In this document: piece by piece, positions 11,455-22,508 of the stretch | Position numbering within the stretch: position 1 is the first letter of the stretch | Layout of the letters: each line of letters starts with the position of its first letter | Assembly: GCA_024036415.1 (NCBI GenBank) | Contig: JAMWET010003560.1 | Location: forward strand, 904,501-968,500 | Length of the DNA stretch: 64,000 nucleotides | Reading direction: 5' to 3' | Source of the DNA: Prochilodus magdalenae | Taxonomy: Eukaryota > Chordata > Actinopteri > Characiformes > Prochilodontidae | Translations under genes and position numbers: made by a program | Notes under the pieces: model-generated | The model's database searches: none | Seen by the model: only the letters and a program-made list of their open reading frames with translations | Told to the model about the DNA's origin: nothing

Positions 11455-11669
11455 AATCTGCTATGTTTAAGTCAATTCATTGATACAAATCAAGAAGAGA
11501 TTAAAATTTTTTGATAACAAATATACACTGCCAGATCATAAAACATTGTTGTGTCCTTGTTTTGACAATATTTATATTCCTCTAGAGTTTGTTTTGACAG
11601 ACAGTGTAAACTAAATGTAATGCAAATGTGATTCAACTTTGTTTTGGACAGCCATAATAGATAACTATG

Positions 11670-11697
11670 ATATATATATATATATATATATATATAT
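11670..11697. repeat. (TA)n microsatellite in a short palindrome
   Basis: About 14 TA units, flanked by CTATGA on the left and TCATATGAT on the right, so the whole block is nearly its own reverse complement. Confidence 0.9.
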
Positions 11698-13569
11698 CAT
11701 ATGATAATGTAATAATGTATTTACATAGGGCTGTATTGAATTCACTGTTACTGTGGCAACAAACTCTTTATTGTTGGCATCTATCCACCTGTTCAGCCAA
11801 CTGCGGTTTAGTCCCACCCACTACCTAAAGTTGCAAACAAAGTTTGTTTTACCTCTGATTTATTTTTTACTTTTTTTATCAGGCACAATACAGGATGGCC
11901 AGTCTGAACCCGTTTCACTGTATTTATATCTAGGTTCTGGGTTGTGGAAGTCCCTCATTTTCTTAACTTCATTGAAGAGTTTATTCTTCTGTTTTGAAGG
12001 TGAAATGGCAGAAAGTAGACAGAAACAAAGCACCAGTTAAAAAGGGAGCACCATGCTCTATTGCTTGCATCTGGTGTAGACAGTCAGTGATGACTATAAT
12101 GGCGGGAAGTAGTCATGTAAAATTTAATCATAAATCCATTTAAGGTTACAAAATGGACCTTAAAAGAAACATATATCATAACCCTTAAATGATCACTTCA
12201 ACTGACTGGTCAAGGCTTGGTCTCAGAGAGCTTGGGGTAACAATGACATGTTGAGTAACAGAATCAATTCCTCATTCTCTTGTACTGGTTTTGACCAAAA
12301 TCTCAACAGTTCCTAATATCTCTCAAGTGGTAGTAAAATCATCCTGGCCTTACTAAGTCTTGACTCCTGCTAATTTCTAGTTTACAATAAAATTACACTG
12401 CTCAGTCTGTAGAAAATTCAATATACATATACATTCAGCAAAGGTAATCTAAAGTCTCGTGCTGAATACCTGCGGTACTTCCATTCCTGCACAGTCCATC
12501 TCAGCCATTATTACTGCACCAAAGCTTAATGCTGAAAGTCTGTTGTATGTAATGACTGCATCTAATGGGCTCAGAAAGTACCATGCAAAACCATCTGAAA
12601 AGAATTTAACCAAAATAACTCGATTTCTAAGTGATAATGCCTGCTGTCTGTGGGAGCCTGAAGGAAAATGAGCTTCTTTACCGCGGCTTCAGTAAGATTC
12701 TAGGTGATGCCGTTAATGCCACACTTTCTGGAAAGCCTCTACTTCCAGCCAAATCTAGTCATGTAGTGTCAGACCCATCTTATGAAGGCTTCCTTCACCC
12801 ACTTGTCTTATTCAGAATACGTTACCTTCCCAGTTTTCCAGTTCAATCCCAATGGCAAATGCTTCCTAACAGGACCATAACATTTTGCTGCAGTCATTTT
12901 TTGTCTACATGGTTAATGACTGACTTTACCTGAAACTTTAAAGCTTTCTTTTTTCATTTTTCAATTTCGATACATTTATATTAATATTTAAAGAGGACTT
13001 TCCCATTGCTGAAACAACTGTATGCATGATTACATAGCTAAATATGTGAGCAATGTCATTCTGAGTGATCTGATGTGAAATGATCCATTCTAGGAGTGGT
13101 GGTGAAAGGAACCAGGCGCCATATTATGGTAAACGTCCTATCTTAAGTTAACATCTGACAGGTGAAGATAAGACTTCTTACTGATCATTTATAAGCAAAT
13201 CCTATCCTTATTTAGGTACGTTATCTTATCTCTCAGCATCTTATCTCGAGCTAGGAAATCTTAAACCACTCGATCAATAAAATTCCACAGGTAAGATGTT
13301 TCTTTAATACGGCTCCATATGTCTAAAAGTCACCTTACGGAAAGTTAGTACATGAAGTGCTAATTAATGTGCTTCCTGATACCTAAATGCATTGTTTAGA
13401 CTTGGTTTAGATTTTGAAGCTCATTGTACCCAATAAACCTTTTCAGCGTTATCATTATTGTTATAATAATAATTATTATTATTATCAGCATTGCATATAC
13501 AAACCAGATAACATATTGGTTTACTGGTCATTTTGCACAGTAAATTAACAGGGTATCTTTATGTTATGT

Positions 13570-14349
13570 CCTCTCATCGTCAAAAACATAGTGAAACCCA
13601 GAAGGAAGTGTGGGATTGCAGTGCTATCGGGAAGAGAGATAAAGGTTACCAGGAACAATAAATGATGATACATTTACACTGATAGAGGCAATTTATGAAT
13701 GAGGTATATATACAAAAGTAGTTTCTCTCAATATGGCATCTGACCATCATGTTTTCTAACGCAAAATACATGTTGCTGTAGAGGTTCCTAACGGTGCCTT
13801 GTGATAATAAATCCCATGCAGCTTGAATAATCTCACACAGTTCCTGCTGACTTTGCGGTAGGGCTGGAAGTGGAGTAGGACCATGTCTTCTGGAAGTGTG
13901 AGGCGTGACAACAAAATGTTCATCTTGGTGCTGCCCACAGTGCCTCCACACACCGATTTGTTGGTTGTGTCCACAAAGACAAAAGCGGGACTCTTCACTG
14001 AAGATGACCCGTTGCCATTCTGAGTCACTCCATGACAGTCTGGCATGACACCATCGCAGTCGCTGATGTGGTGTTAAGGGCAGTCATCCTAACTGACTGT
14101 GTGCATGTAGTCATGTGTCATGCCACCTTCTGCCAATGGTGCTGGCACTAACAGGATGACTCACAGAGGGCATCAATGCTCTTGAACGTCTGCAGTCATG
14201 GCTTTTGGGTTGGTCAGGTACAATAATAAGGCCTCTCCTTTTTGAATAATTCGCACGTCTCACATTGTCAAACCTACCCAGCCAGTTTCATTCCTATTGG
14301 TTGATTCCTTCTGGGTGTAACTATGCCTTTTATGATAAAAGTCAGTGTA
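13570..14349 (-). mobile_element. Tc1-like element (family A), best preserved
   Basis: The ends are the inverted family A termini in decayed form: CTCTCATCGTCAAAAACAT at the left, and the right end near 14349 is the complement of the CAGTGTA-type terminus. Between them, read on the minus strand, lie the family 5' segment (the complement of CCAGTTTCATTCCTATTGGT), the transposase remnant at 13750-14046, and the 3' segment near AGGTTACCAGGAACAATAA. The total is about 780 bp, against about 1.3-1.6 kb for a full Tc1 element, so a large internal part is missing. Confidence 0.85.
13750..14046 (-). pseudogene. Tc1-type transposase remnant
   Basis: A single open minus-strand frame reads WQRVIFSEESRF, then a VWRHCGQHQDEHFVV stretch, and further on QELCEIIQAAWD and GTVRNLYSNM. 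These are the second half of the Tc1/mariner catalytic domain start and the typical C-terminal helix of such transposases. In the family the first motif is FSDESRF with a catalytic Asp; here that Asp is Glu. The segment that would carry the other two catalytic acids is deleted between the HTPHT-like part and the C-terminus. The protein cannot be active. A second frame that overlaps it (from 14046) is a shadow. Confidence 0.75.
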
Positions 14350-14459
14350 TTTATATTCTACAACCCCAAAAATGGAATGTTTAATGTCAAATGGCTTTTA
14401 GTGACTTTTTTATCTTAATGATCATATTAAGTAGAAATTGTGAATTTGATGGAATTCCT

Positions 14460-14632
14460 CCTTTAGCACAATGCTTGTCCCATCTTTCCTGCAGAAACAG
14501 TCTCTTCTCCTCCAGGAAGATTTTATACTAGATGTTGGAACATGCTGTGAAGATTAGTAAGGTCAGGTACTCATTTTGAAGGATGAATAGTTCTGGATCA
14601 TGAACAGACTCATTCTAAAGGTAGGCCTACTG
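14460..14632 (-). mobile_element. Tc1-like derivative fragment (family B)
   Basis: AACAGTCTCTTCTCCTCCAG, GATTTTATACTAGATGTTGG, TAGTAAGGTCAGGTACTC and CAGACTCATTCTAAAGGTAG match, in order, the complement of the 3' half of the non-autonomous Tc1-like element also seen at 10630-10953. No frame is kept. Confidence 0.6.
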
Positions 14633-16504
14633 GATAGTGCTCGATTTTAAATTTCTCTACATAAATCATTATAGACTACTGTGACTTTGTTATCTCAAAA
14701 ATTGAATTATGCAAAAATTAAAAAACTCAAAAAATTTGATAATAAGTCAACAGTAAATATAAGTGACTGCAGAAAAGGTACTGGCCGCATTAAGTACGGC
14801 AGTCTATGAGATGCACTGGACCCCATTGACAACTCTGCTTAGAATCACTCAAGGCATACGTGTTAATGTCATTCAACAAGAATTTCAAAGGCATGACCTG
14901 TATTCATCTTTTCAAACATCATGTCTTCAGAAAAAGGATTTGAATAAACACATAGGCTGCTAACCAAATGAAATCTTGTGTAATGAATCAAAGGCTTCTG
15001 TCATTTGAAAATTCTTTGCTGTTGTTTCTGGTAGTGAATATGAGACGTTGTGGGTAGGAATGTTTGACAGCTGCATCAGAGAAAATTAAAGGTTGAGAGG
15101 AACTGTCTGAGGTGACATGACTGCCTGTGATGTACCGTGTGTTTTTGATTTGGCTTAATAGCATAACAGCAATGAAAGTCACCTGCTGAATGTCACAGTC
15201 AATTGGATGAGTGGAAAACCATGACAACAAAGAGCATTTTAGTCACATGCTGAGACATCTTAATTAACATGTCAATTTAAAATTAAGTTTGGGAACAAAG
15301 ACACTTTGCGTCTAATTAAAGGCAGTCATCAGATGGTAAATTTTCAAACCCATTACACAAAAAAAAAGCTGGATCAATAGAAAATGCCCAAACATTTTAA
15401 TGATTTGTTGCTATTTTTTGAGCTTTTTTGGTTAAAAAAATAGAAGAACTTAAGAAGCTATATGTTCTACTACAAAAACCCTAAATCTGATGTTTAAGCT
15501 CAAGCATTGGTTGCGTCAGTCAAATGAAGACATTTTGCCACCAGCACAGTACATTTATTCAGTTTAGCCCCTTGTGTAGCACTTTTATGGGTTTTTCGTT
15601 GTGTGGTCACATGATTCCAATTCTGGCTATTACTGTTTTGTAGGAAATGGCATTTGTCCAAATTGAGTCACAAAGTCTAATAATTGTTAATAATGATTGT
15701 GTTTGACTAGGGATGCAGCGATCACGAAATTTTAAGGCTAATTCCAAGTTTACAGCCAGATTGGCCAAAGGCCAAATTTATATTCACCTAAAGCTCATGC
15801 TGTGTCGGCTAAATGTATATGAGTCACACTTTACTATTCCAGGAATTTCTTTTGGCAAATGTCATAATAAATATCTTCTCAACAAACAAAAAAGCAACAG
15901 GAGTAAATGAACGAATTAGCATATTGAGTCATGCATAATTATTCAAATTATCCATAGATACATGTAATCTATACTATTATGAATATTTGATATTATACAT
16001 TTTGGAATCTAACTTTGCTTATAATCACCAAGTCACATTCCTTTACAATCATTGAGGTCTATTTAATGTTTGCAGTTAAGGTGATGCCATTTACAAGAAC
16101 TGAGGACATTCTGAGACCTACAGTTTAATGGAAATAGGTTAAAGCCAAATTCCCTTGACAAGAAACATGAAACTCACAGATCACCCCCAAAATAAAGAGC
16201 ATGCAGAAACAATCCAGACATACATTACAGACACAGTTCACTAAACTCAATAAAGGGAAACAGCTACAGGCATGTGCAAGTTAGGGGTGAAATTTATAAG
16301 AGTTTTAGTTTAAACATTTCAAAATTAACTAATTAATTATTAATAGAGTCTGAAAGAATAAAACATCTGTGCATCATGTTGCAGAGGTATCTAATGAAGT
16401 TAGCATGCTAACCCGCTAGCCCCGGCCTATCTCACAATTCCACTGTGTACTTAAGAGACGGTAGCGAGTCAGTGTAGAATTGAGTCAAATCAGTTCAACG
16501 TGGA

Positions 16505-16580
16505 GTTGAAGGTGATGCTTCTGGTCATTTCAGAACAAGTAGCCAATGAAATGAGTATGGCAGAAGCTCTTGGCTAGCAA
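16505..16580. repeat. dispersed repeat of unknown type (copy 1)
   Basis: GTTGAAGGTGATGCTTCTGG and AGTAGCCAATGAAATG...GGCAGAAGCTCTTGGC correspond, in order, to segments at 53597-53684. No inverted ends, tRNA head or coding frame is visible. It may be part of an unnamed transposon. Confidence 0.5.
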
Positions 16581-19500
16581 TGATTATCATCACTGCAGCT
16601 TGCTCTCAGCAATTAACAACAGTAGTGATATAAACAAAACATGAGGTAATAGCTGTTAATGCTGATAGTGTAGAGGAGGGGCTATGGGTTTCTTATATTT
16701 TTAAAATAGACAAAAGGCCAATTACATTTCCAAAAACATCTGGGTAAGTGTGGACTGGGCCCCCAAAATGAGGGCATCATAAAGTGTGGGCTTGGGCAAG
16801 AACATAGTTACTATTACAGAGTTACAATCATAACCTAACCTATATAACACATAAATGATTGCTTCACTCCTCTAATTGGGTGGACATTTGTCAGATGAGA
16901 GCTTACTAACTGACTAGCATCTAAAGGCCTGACGTGCAGTAAGCTGGTATGTGATGTGACACAATGGCGCACATAACATTGACTGCAAGTTATCATTTTT
17001 AATAGTGCATCCCAAAAAGAGGATTGTCCATCCAGGTGTCCATCCAGGTATTGTGGAAGGAGTGACTGTCAGTTTAAAACAAGACGTGTGACCACCCTTA
17101 CTGAGAAGCAGACAAGTGTCTAAGCATAACAACGTCGGGACAAGTCTCTGTATCTCTCTATTGGCATTTTTTATTTTTTTGATTATTTGAAATGACCAGT
17201 TGCCCTTTACATAGTGTCAAAATGTTTATGATGAATGGACCAATGGAAGTGCTACTACATATCTTGCAATAAATCATTTCTTAATTCATTTCCATTGAAA
17301 ATCAAGAAGGTTCCTTTTCCGTAAGCTTACCTTTTCAGAGATACAAGAATCAGTTCTGACAGCAACAAGAAGTGAGTCTACTAATTAAACTACTAATTTT
17401 ACTAATTAAACCCAGACAGTAAAGTGGCACCAGTGCCAGTGATTTCTGTGATCTTGCACAGTGCAAAGTGTTTCTGAATACAAGCCTGCTCTTCAGATGC
17501 TCCAGTATTTATTCCAGTGAGTGTGGGCTGTATGTGTCCTAAGGTTTTTAAAGTGCAGACAATGGTGGGCAGAAAGGACACCGGGGATTTCAAATCACGT
17601 GATAGCTCCATTGTCATGAAGAAGCAAGCACTTAAAATCTCTCCATTGGTTCCCTTTGTTTTCTAGATTGCTGCACGGTTGCAGCATGCACGCTGGACCC
17701 AGTAGTTAGGACAGGACAAAAAGCCTTGAGATACAGGGCAGATGCACATGCACACACACACGTATGTGCCTCAATTCCCTTCTATTACAAAGACCTGGCT
17801 CTCCCTGATAAAATATTTAAGATGCACTCGTGATCCAAGTGCCAGGAAAAAACCATTAACCCCCGTGCGAATCAATCCCTTCAATTCAATGATAAAGACT
17901 GCAAATACGTGTGATGGGGGGTGAGGTCGTCAGGGGCCAGGAAAGTTTTCGCTACACCATCGAAGCTTCCGCAGCTCCATGAAAAATGCATGGGACCTAC
18001 TCAGCAAGCGTTGTGATTGTTTTCATGGGCTGGCGGAATGGAAGCAGGGAGTGAAAATGCATAGGAAAATGCAGCCAGGCCTGAGGATGAAAAAAAAACA
18101 TCCATCCTGTTCCTAACAAATGCTTTCTTGCTTTTTCTCCTATGCTGCAAATGCAATGCAGAGATGGAATGAAGGTTGGGGGGGTTTGTTGGATGAGTTG
18201 AGAAAGAGACACAGAAGAAGAAAGTGCGTGCGGCTTTGGTTGGCTGTGTGAAGGCCTGGAGGCTCGCCAGTGAAAAATAGTTTGTGATTGCTCAGGGCTT
18301 AATTAGCTTCGGAGAAGCGTGACGAGCGGCTTGTCATGTCGCAATATTTTTCGCTGCGACACTTACCTCGTGGAGAGCTGTTCCATCATTTCAAAGACTG
18401 ATCCCTCTCCCCTTTGCCTCCTCCGTCCTATTAATGAATCATTTTACACCCAGTCCAATATTATCACCATGACGGCACTGCGTCTCCAACCTGCAATCTC
18501 AGTGGCATGAATCCACCCACGCTAGGGCTAAACAATGTGGACAAAATTAGGGCCGTCCCGATTCGGGTTATTGCTGTCCCTAACTGATCTGAGGACTGCT
18601 AAAGTTGAGTTGCAGCTGATACCAGACCCAGATGAGTGAGTGAATGAGTGGATATGTATAACGTCACCTTAACAAAATGTTAAATGTGTGATTCAGTTTG
18701 ATTGATCTTTGATTGGGCTATTAGTCACAGTGCATTAAAATAATTTCAGTTTGATAACTCCTTAAAATTGTACACTCTCAAATGCTATCTTTTGGACTTC
18801 TATTAATGTTAAATATCTGTTTTATAGTGTTGTTAATATGGTATGAATTTATATGGGTCTGAAGCACACACCAGCCAGTTCCTTGATCTCAATCTCGAAC
18901 GCCGCTAAATGCCACTTTTCACCCAGAAGCAACATGCAGCCCTGCTGCTGGAAAGCAGACCATTTCTGTGCTAGAAGTTTGTTCTGTATATGGTTTTGAT
19001 GGCACATTACCCATGGCAAATGGCAGACGCTCTCAGAAAAAGTACTGAACTGTCACATGGGAGTGAACATCATTCCACTGTAATTCATAGTATTTAAGAT
19101 CATTATTCAGAACATGTGTCATTTTTGTAAGCAAGCTATACTTTTGCAGAGCAAGTCTCATCACTGTTACTAGAGCTACAGCTCTGCAGGTGGATTAAGA
19201 TTAAGACTAGAATGACCACATAAAGATGAAAACATGTATGGAGACTTTGGATACTGTCACCAGAAAACACTACACGGAGAATATTAGCTAGACTAGCACA
19301 ATGGAGTCCAGAAACTTTTTGACGCATTAGATTAACTCAAACAACTAACCAAACAAGCAAATACAGTGGCTCCCAAAACTGCCACAACTCTTAAGTATTT
19401 TGTCACCGGGGAAAAAAGAAGCACACCAAATGACAAAATACTTTTTCAGGTATTTTATTCCTTATCTTTTATATAGATCCCCTTCTAGGGATTTTATGAG

Positions 19501-20248
19501 ATGTTATATAGAAAATGAAAATAAAGAGCAGCAATAAGTCACTTATGCCACAGGAGTATAACTTGGAGTATAACTCCAATTGCTGGATGCAATTCTACTC
19601 AAAATAGGTACAAAAAATAAAAGAAAATAAACAATGTACACAAAATCAGTCAGAACACAGTACAGTAATTGTTAGTGGCACTATAAACACAGAATGAAGA
19701 AATCACATTAACACTGTCGTTACAATTCTCAGAACAATTTTACTCTTTTTTACTAAGCTCACCTCAATTTACACATCCTTGTTCAACAATCTCATGTCAT
19801 CAGGTGATATTAGAGAAAACAGCTTCTTATATTTTACAAGGTTTTTCAGAATGCACGAATATTTATTGACAATTGCGAATCCAAAAAATAGCTAGCTTTA
19901 GCATTGCTTCTCTGTCCCTGCTACAAGCCCCACCCTTTCCTCTTGCAGCGCGCCAGCAGGTTAGACAGAGACTCTTAAAGGTACAGCCACACCCTAGGTA
20001 CTTGTACATAGTTCACCACCTGGCTACAAGTAATATAAAACTCTTTAATAATATCACTGATATTTTTGGCCAGTTTTAAACCCTATAGATTTTGTCTCAA
20101 ATTAAACACAATCTCTTGAAAGCTTTCAGTGCAGAGTGTAAACATTATTAACTCTCCACTATTTAGAGACAGTAATGAAAAAAAGCTCCATATGTACTCT
20201 AAATAATGACATGTTGGATTTACTTGGAATTTATGTTGGATGTATGTT

Positions 20249-20480
20249 GGAAATGTTATGCCAAGTGGTTCTATGCAGCTGTGTTAAGTAGCTTTTACAG
20301 CTCTTGACTGAGTAAGATGTTCTTAACAAATTCAAGTAAATCACACTAAAGTGATTTAGGTACATCCTAATTAACTGGTTAGGGATATTTTCCTGTATTA
20401 CCCAAAAATGAAATGTTGGATTTAATTAATAATGTTATGCTAAGTGGTTTCATGCAGCTGTGTTAAGCAGCTTTTAAGAT
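20249..20480. repeat. short direct duplication, about 183 bp apart
   Basis: TGTTATGCCAAGTGGTT...ATGCAGCTGTGTTAAGTAGC near 20251-20295 recurs with a few changes at about 20434-20478. GAAATGTTGGATTTA-like text precedes the second copy and a similar phrase precedes the first. It looks like an old tandem duplication with diverged units. A faint third trace (ATGCAGCTGTGTTAAAGAGC) lies at 21821-21840. Confidence 0.65.
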
Positions 20481-21043
20481 GTTCTTTTGAGTAATATGTA
20501 CTCAGTGCTACGGAGCTGTCACAGAATTATATTCTGTAATAGGGATCATAGTAACTTGCACTTACAGCCAACGGCAGCTTGGCTGAGCAGTTAACCGTGG
20601 GATATAAAAAGAAGCATGCACAATAAAACACAGGCCAGGGGAAAAGACAACATGAGCATGGTGAGTAAAAAAAGTAAAACTGTGTGGAAATCGGTGTTGC
20701 CAAAAGAATGACTATACTAAATAGTGCATCTGTAATGTGGCATGTGCTGTTTTATGTGTTGTTTTGTGTGTTAGTTTATGGTTTGAGACACACCAATATA
20801 GCACAGCAGAACTTTCGTTCGTCATCAGCAGAGCAAATCAAATTCATTCTTTTGACATATAAGCTGCTAATCCTCCTGGGTCTACTGGTGCTGAAGCCTA
20901 TCCCAACACTATCAAATAAAACATATTACTTAAATATAAAACGCTCTGGTTAATACTGGTTAATATGCTTTAATAATTCCAGGTGTTTTCTTCCAAAATG
21001 CCGGCTGACAACAGTGCATTATCTGCAAAGTACCATGAATTCA

Positions 21044-21630
21044 TACACTCACTGTCAAACGGTTGCTCCCAGACGAACGTGTCAGATTATAATGCTCTAC
21101 AGCTACACGTACAGAAACAGTCTCTCAGTGCGGTGTTAGGCGACCATGTTTGGTAACGCACATGCCAGATGTCTGGTCATGGAGTTGTAGAGGTTCCTAT
21201 TGGTGTCCTGCTATACTTCATCCCATGCAGCTTGAATCATCCCACACAGCTCCTGCAGATTTTGGAGTAGGGGTGAGTGTAGAGTGACACCATTCAGGCA
21301 GGACCCCTTTGCAGTCCTTGGTGATGTTGACATGGTGTCATTGTAATGGTCTGTGTGCATATAGTCCTGTGTCATACATGTACCATCTGCCAATGGTGGT
21401 GGTGCTAGCAGGATGATTCATGGAAAGCATCACCGCTTGGTGAACGTCCGCAATCGTGGCTGTTGGGTCAGTCAGGTACAGCGTTAATGTTGATTGTGTC
21501 ACATGGGCGATGACATGTTAAACTTGAATCATTGGCATGTCTTACAAAGTCAAACCTGCCCACCAAGTTTTATTCATGTCGGTTGATTCCTTCTGGGTAT
21601 CCCTTATTCTTTGTTTGATGATGAGTGTAT
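21044..21630 (-). mobile_element. Tc1-like element (family A), internally deleted
   Basis: The left edge is TACACTCACTGTCAAACG and the right edge GATGATGAGTGTA, the inverted termini of the family. Inside, on the minus strand, are the family blocks around the complement of GTAGAGGTTCCTATTGGTGT, ATGCAGCTTGAATCATCCCA and TGGCTGTTGGGTCAGTCAGG. The transposase middle is gone; the FSDESRF region is also lost in this copy. Confidence 0.85.
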
Positions 21631-22053
21631 ATACATTTTAAGGTGCATTGGTTCTGTACATCCAGCAACCCTGCAAGTGGTGTAGACGATGAGTGATGAG
21701 TGAACGAGTGGTTCCATACACCTGGTCTGTACACCTTTCTTCAAAGACTGAAGGTAAATTTACATTATTTGTACCTTGAAGAACAAAACTGTAACAGTCC
21801 AGTATCTATGTTTATATAAGATGCAGCTGTGTTAAAGAGCTCCCACACTGCAAAAATTCCACACCATCATGTTAGATTATGAAGTTAGTTAATGAGTCAT
21901 CTACAGCGGTGCTATATTTACGATACCGTTAACAAGGTTTGAAAAAAAAAAACACACACACATTTTTAGTGGAGTGGAGATACATGCAGGTTGTTGTGAG
22001 GCAAAATGGTCCCCAAAGTTTTTCACTATTTTATCAATATCAGCATTACATAT
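21631..22053. other. intergenic, nothing recognised
   Basis: AT-rich sequence between a Tc1-like copy and a solo LTR. It holds no gene or repeat I can name beyond a short A-rich tract at about 21940-21962. Confidence 0.5.
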
Positions 22054-22504
22054 TGTGACGACCGCTACTAAAAAACCATGCTGCGTTGTGTTTGCGTGAA
22101 GAGTGGAGTGCGAGGGGCTGGTGGCGTGCGGCATTGCCCATGATGCACCGCGGCTTCTCTCGCTCATACTCTGCTCTATAACGCTGTAGTTAATGCATGT
22201 GTTGCGGGTGTTTGCGGACAGACGTGTTCGTTTGGTCGTTGGTGTTTTATTGTGTGTGTTTTTGGTGTGTTGTTGAGTGTTGGTGTTGTTGAGTGTTGGT
22301 GTGATTCACCGTTAGGGTGAATCACACCGTGTAAGGGTAGGAGCTGGCTCCGTTGAGCCACTAGGAGGCGGGGTTGTGGGGTTGCCACCTTATAAGGCTT
22401 GTAAAGAGCTGTTTGTACGGGTGCGGCCCCAATACTGGCTAAATAAAAGAGTAGTCTTCCAGATAACCTCTCGAGTGGACAATGGCTGCTTCAAGGTCGT
22501 CACA
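22054..22504 (+). mobile_element. solo LTR with 4-bp target duplication
   Basis: The element starts TGTGACGACC and ends GGTCGTCACA, a perfect 10-bp inverted end, and is flanked by ATAT at 22050-22053 and 22505-22508. At 451 bp it is LTR-sized. A TATA-like TTATAA lies at 22390-22395 and AATAAA at 22442-22447, so transcription would read left to right. A 13-bp perfect hairpin sits at 22298-22328, preceded by about two copies of a TTGTTGAGTGTTGGTG unit. No gag, pol or second LTR adjoins it. The 4-bp duplication fits some endogenous retrovirus or Gypsy lineages; which one is undecided. The frames 21901-22167 and 22176-22388 (minus) are shadows. Confidence 0.85.
22298..22328. repeat. perfect 13-bp hairpin in the LTR
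   Basis: GGTGTGATTCACC at 22298-22310, a 5-base loop GTTAG, then GGTGAATCACACC at 22316-22328. The arms match at all 13 positions. It lies about 60 bp upstream of the TATA-like box. Confidence 0.95.
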
Positions 22505-22508
22505 ATAT

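Larger units (their letters stand above)
14633..21043. other. long intergenic stretch, no gene recognised
   Basis: The open frames in this stretch are short and match nothing. A TAGGGATGCAGCGATCACG phrase at 15708-15727 resembles the end of a hAT-like element, but no matching right end was found. The block 17700-18540 is unique-looking and of balanced composition, so it is a candidate conserved element. A GC-richer patch at 19900-20030, with CTTTAAGAG on the minus strand, might be LTR-derived but has no visible edges. A local duplication is listed at 20249-20480 and a dispersed repeat at 16505-16580. Confidence 0.5.

Noticed and set aside
15708..15910. hAT-like element starting TAGGGATGCAGCGATCAC
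   Set aside because: Only one end-like phrase was found; no inverted partner or target duplication could be matched.
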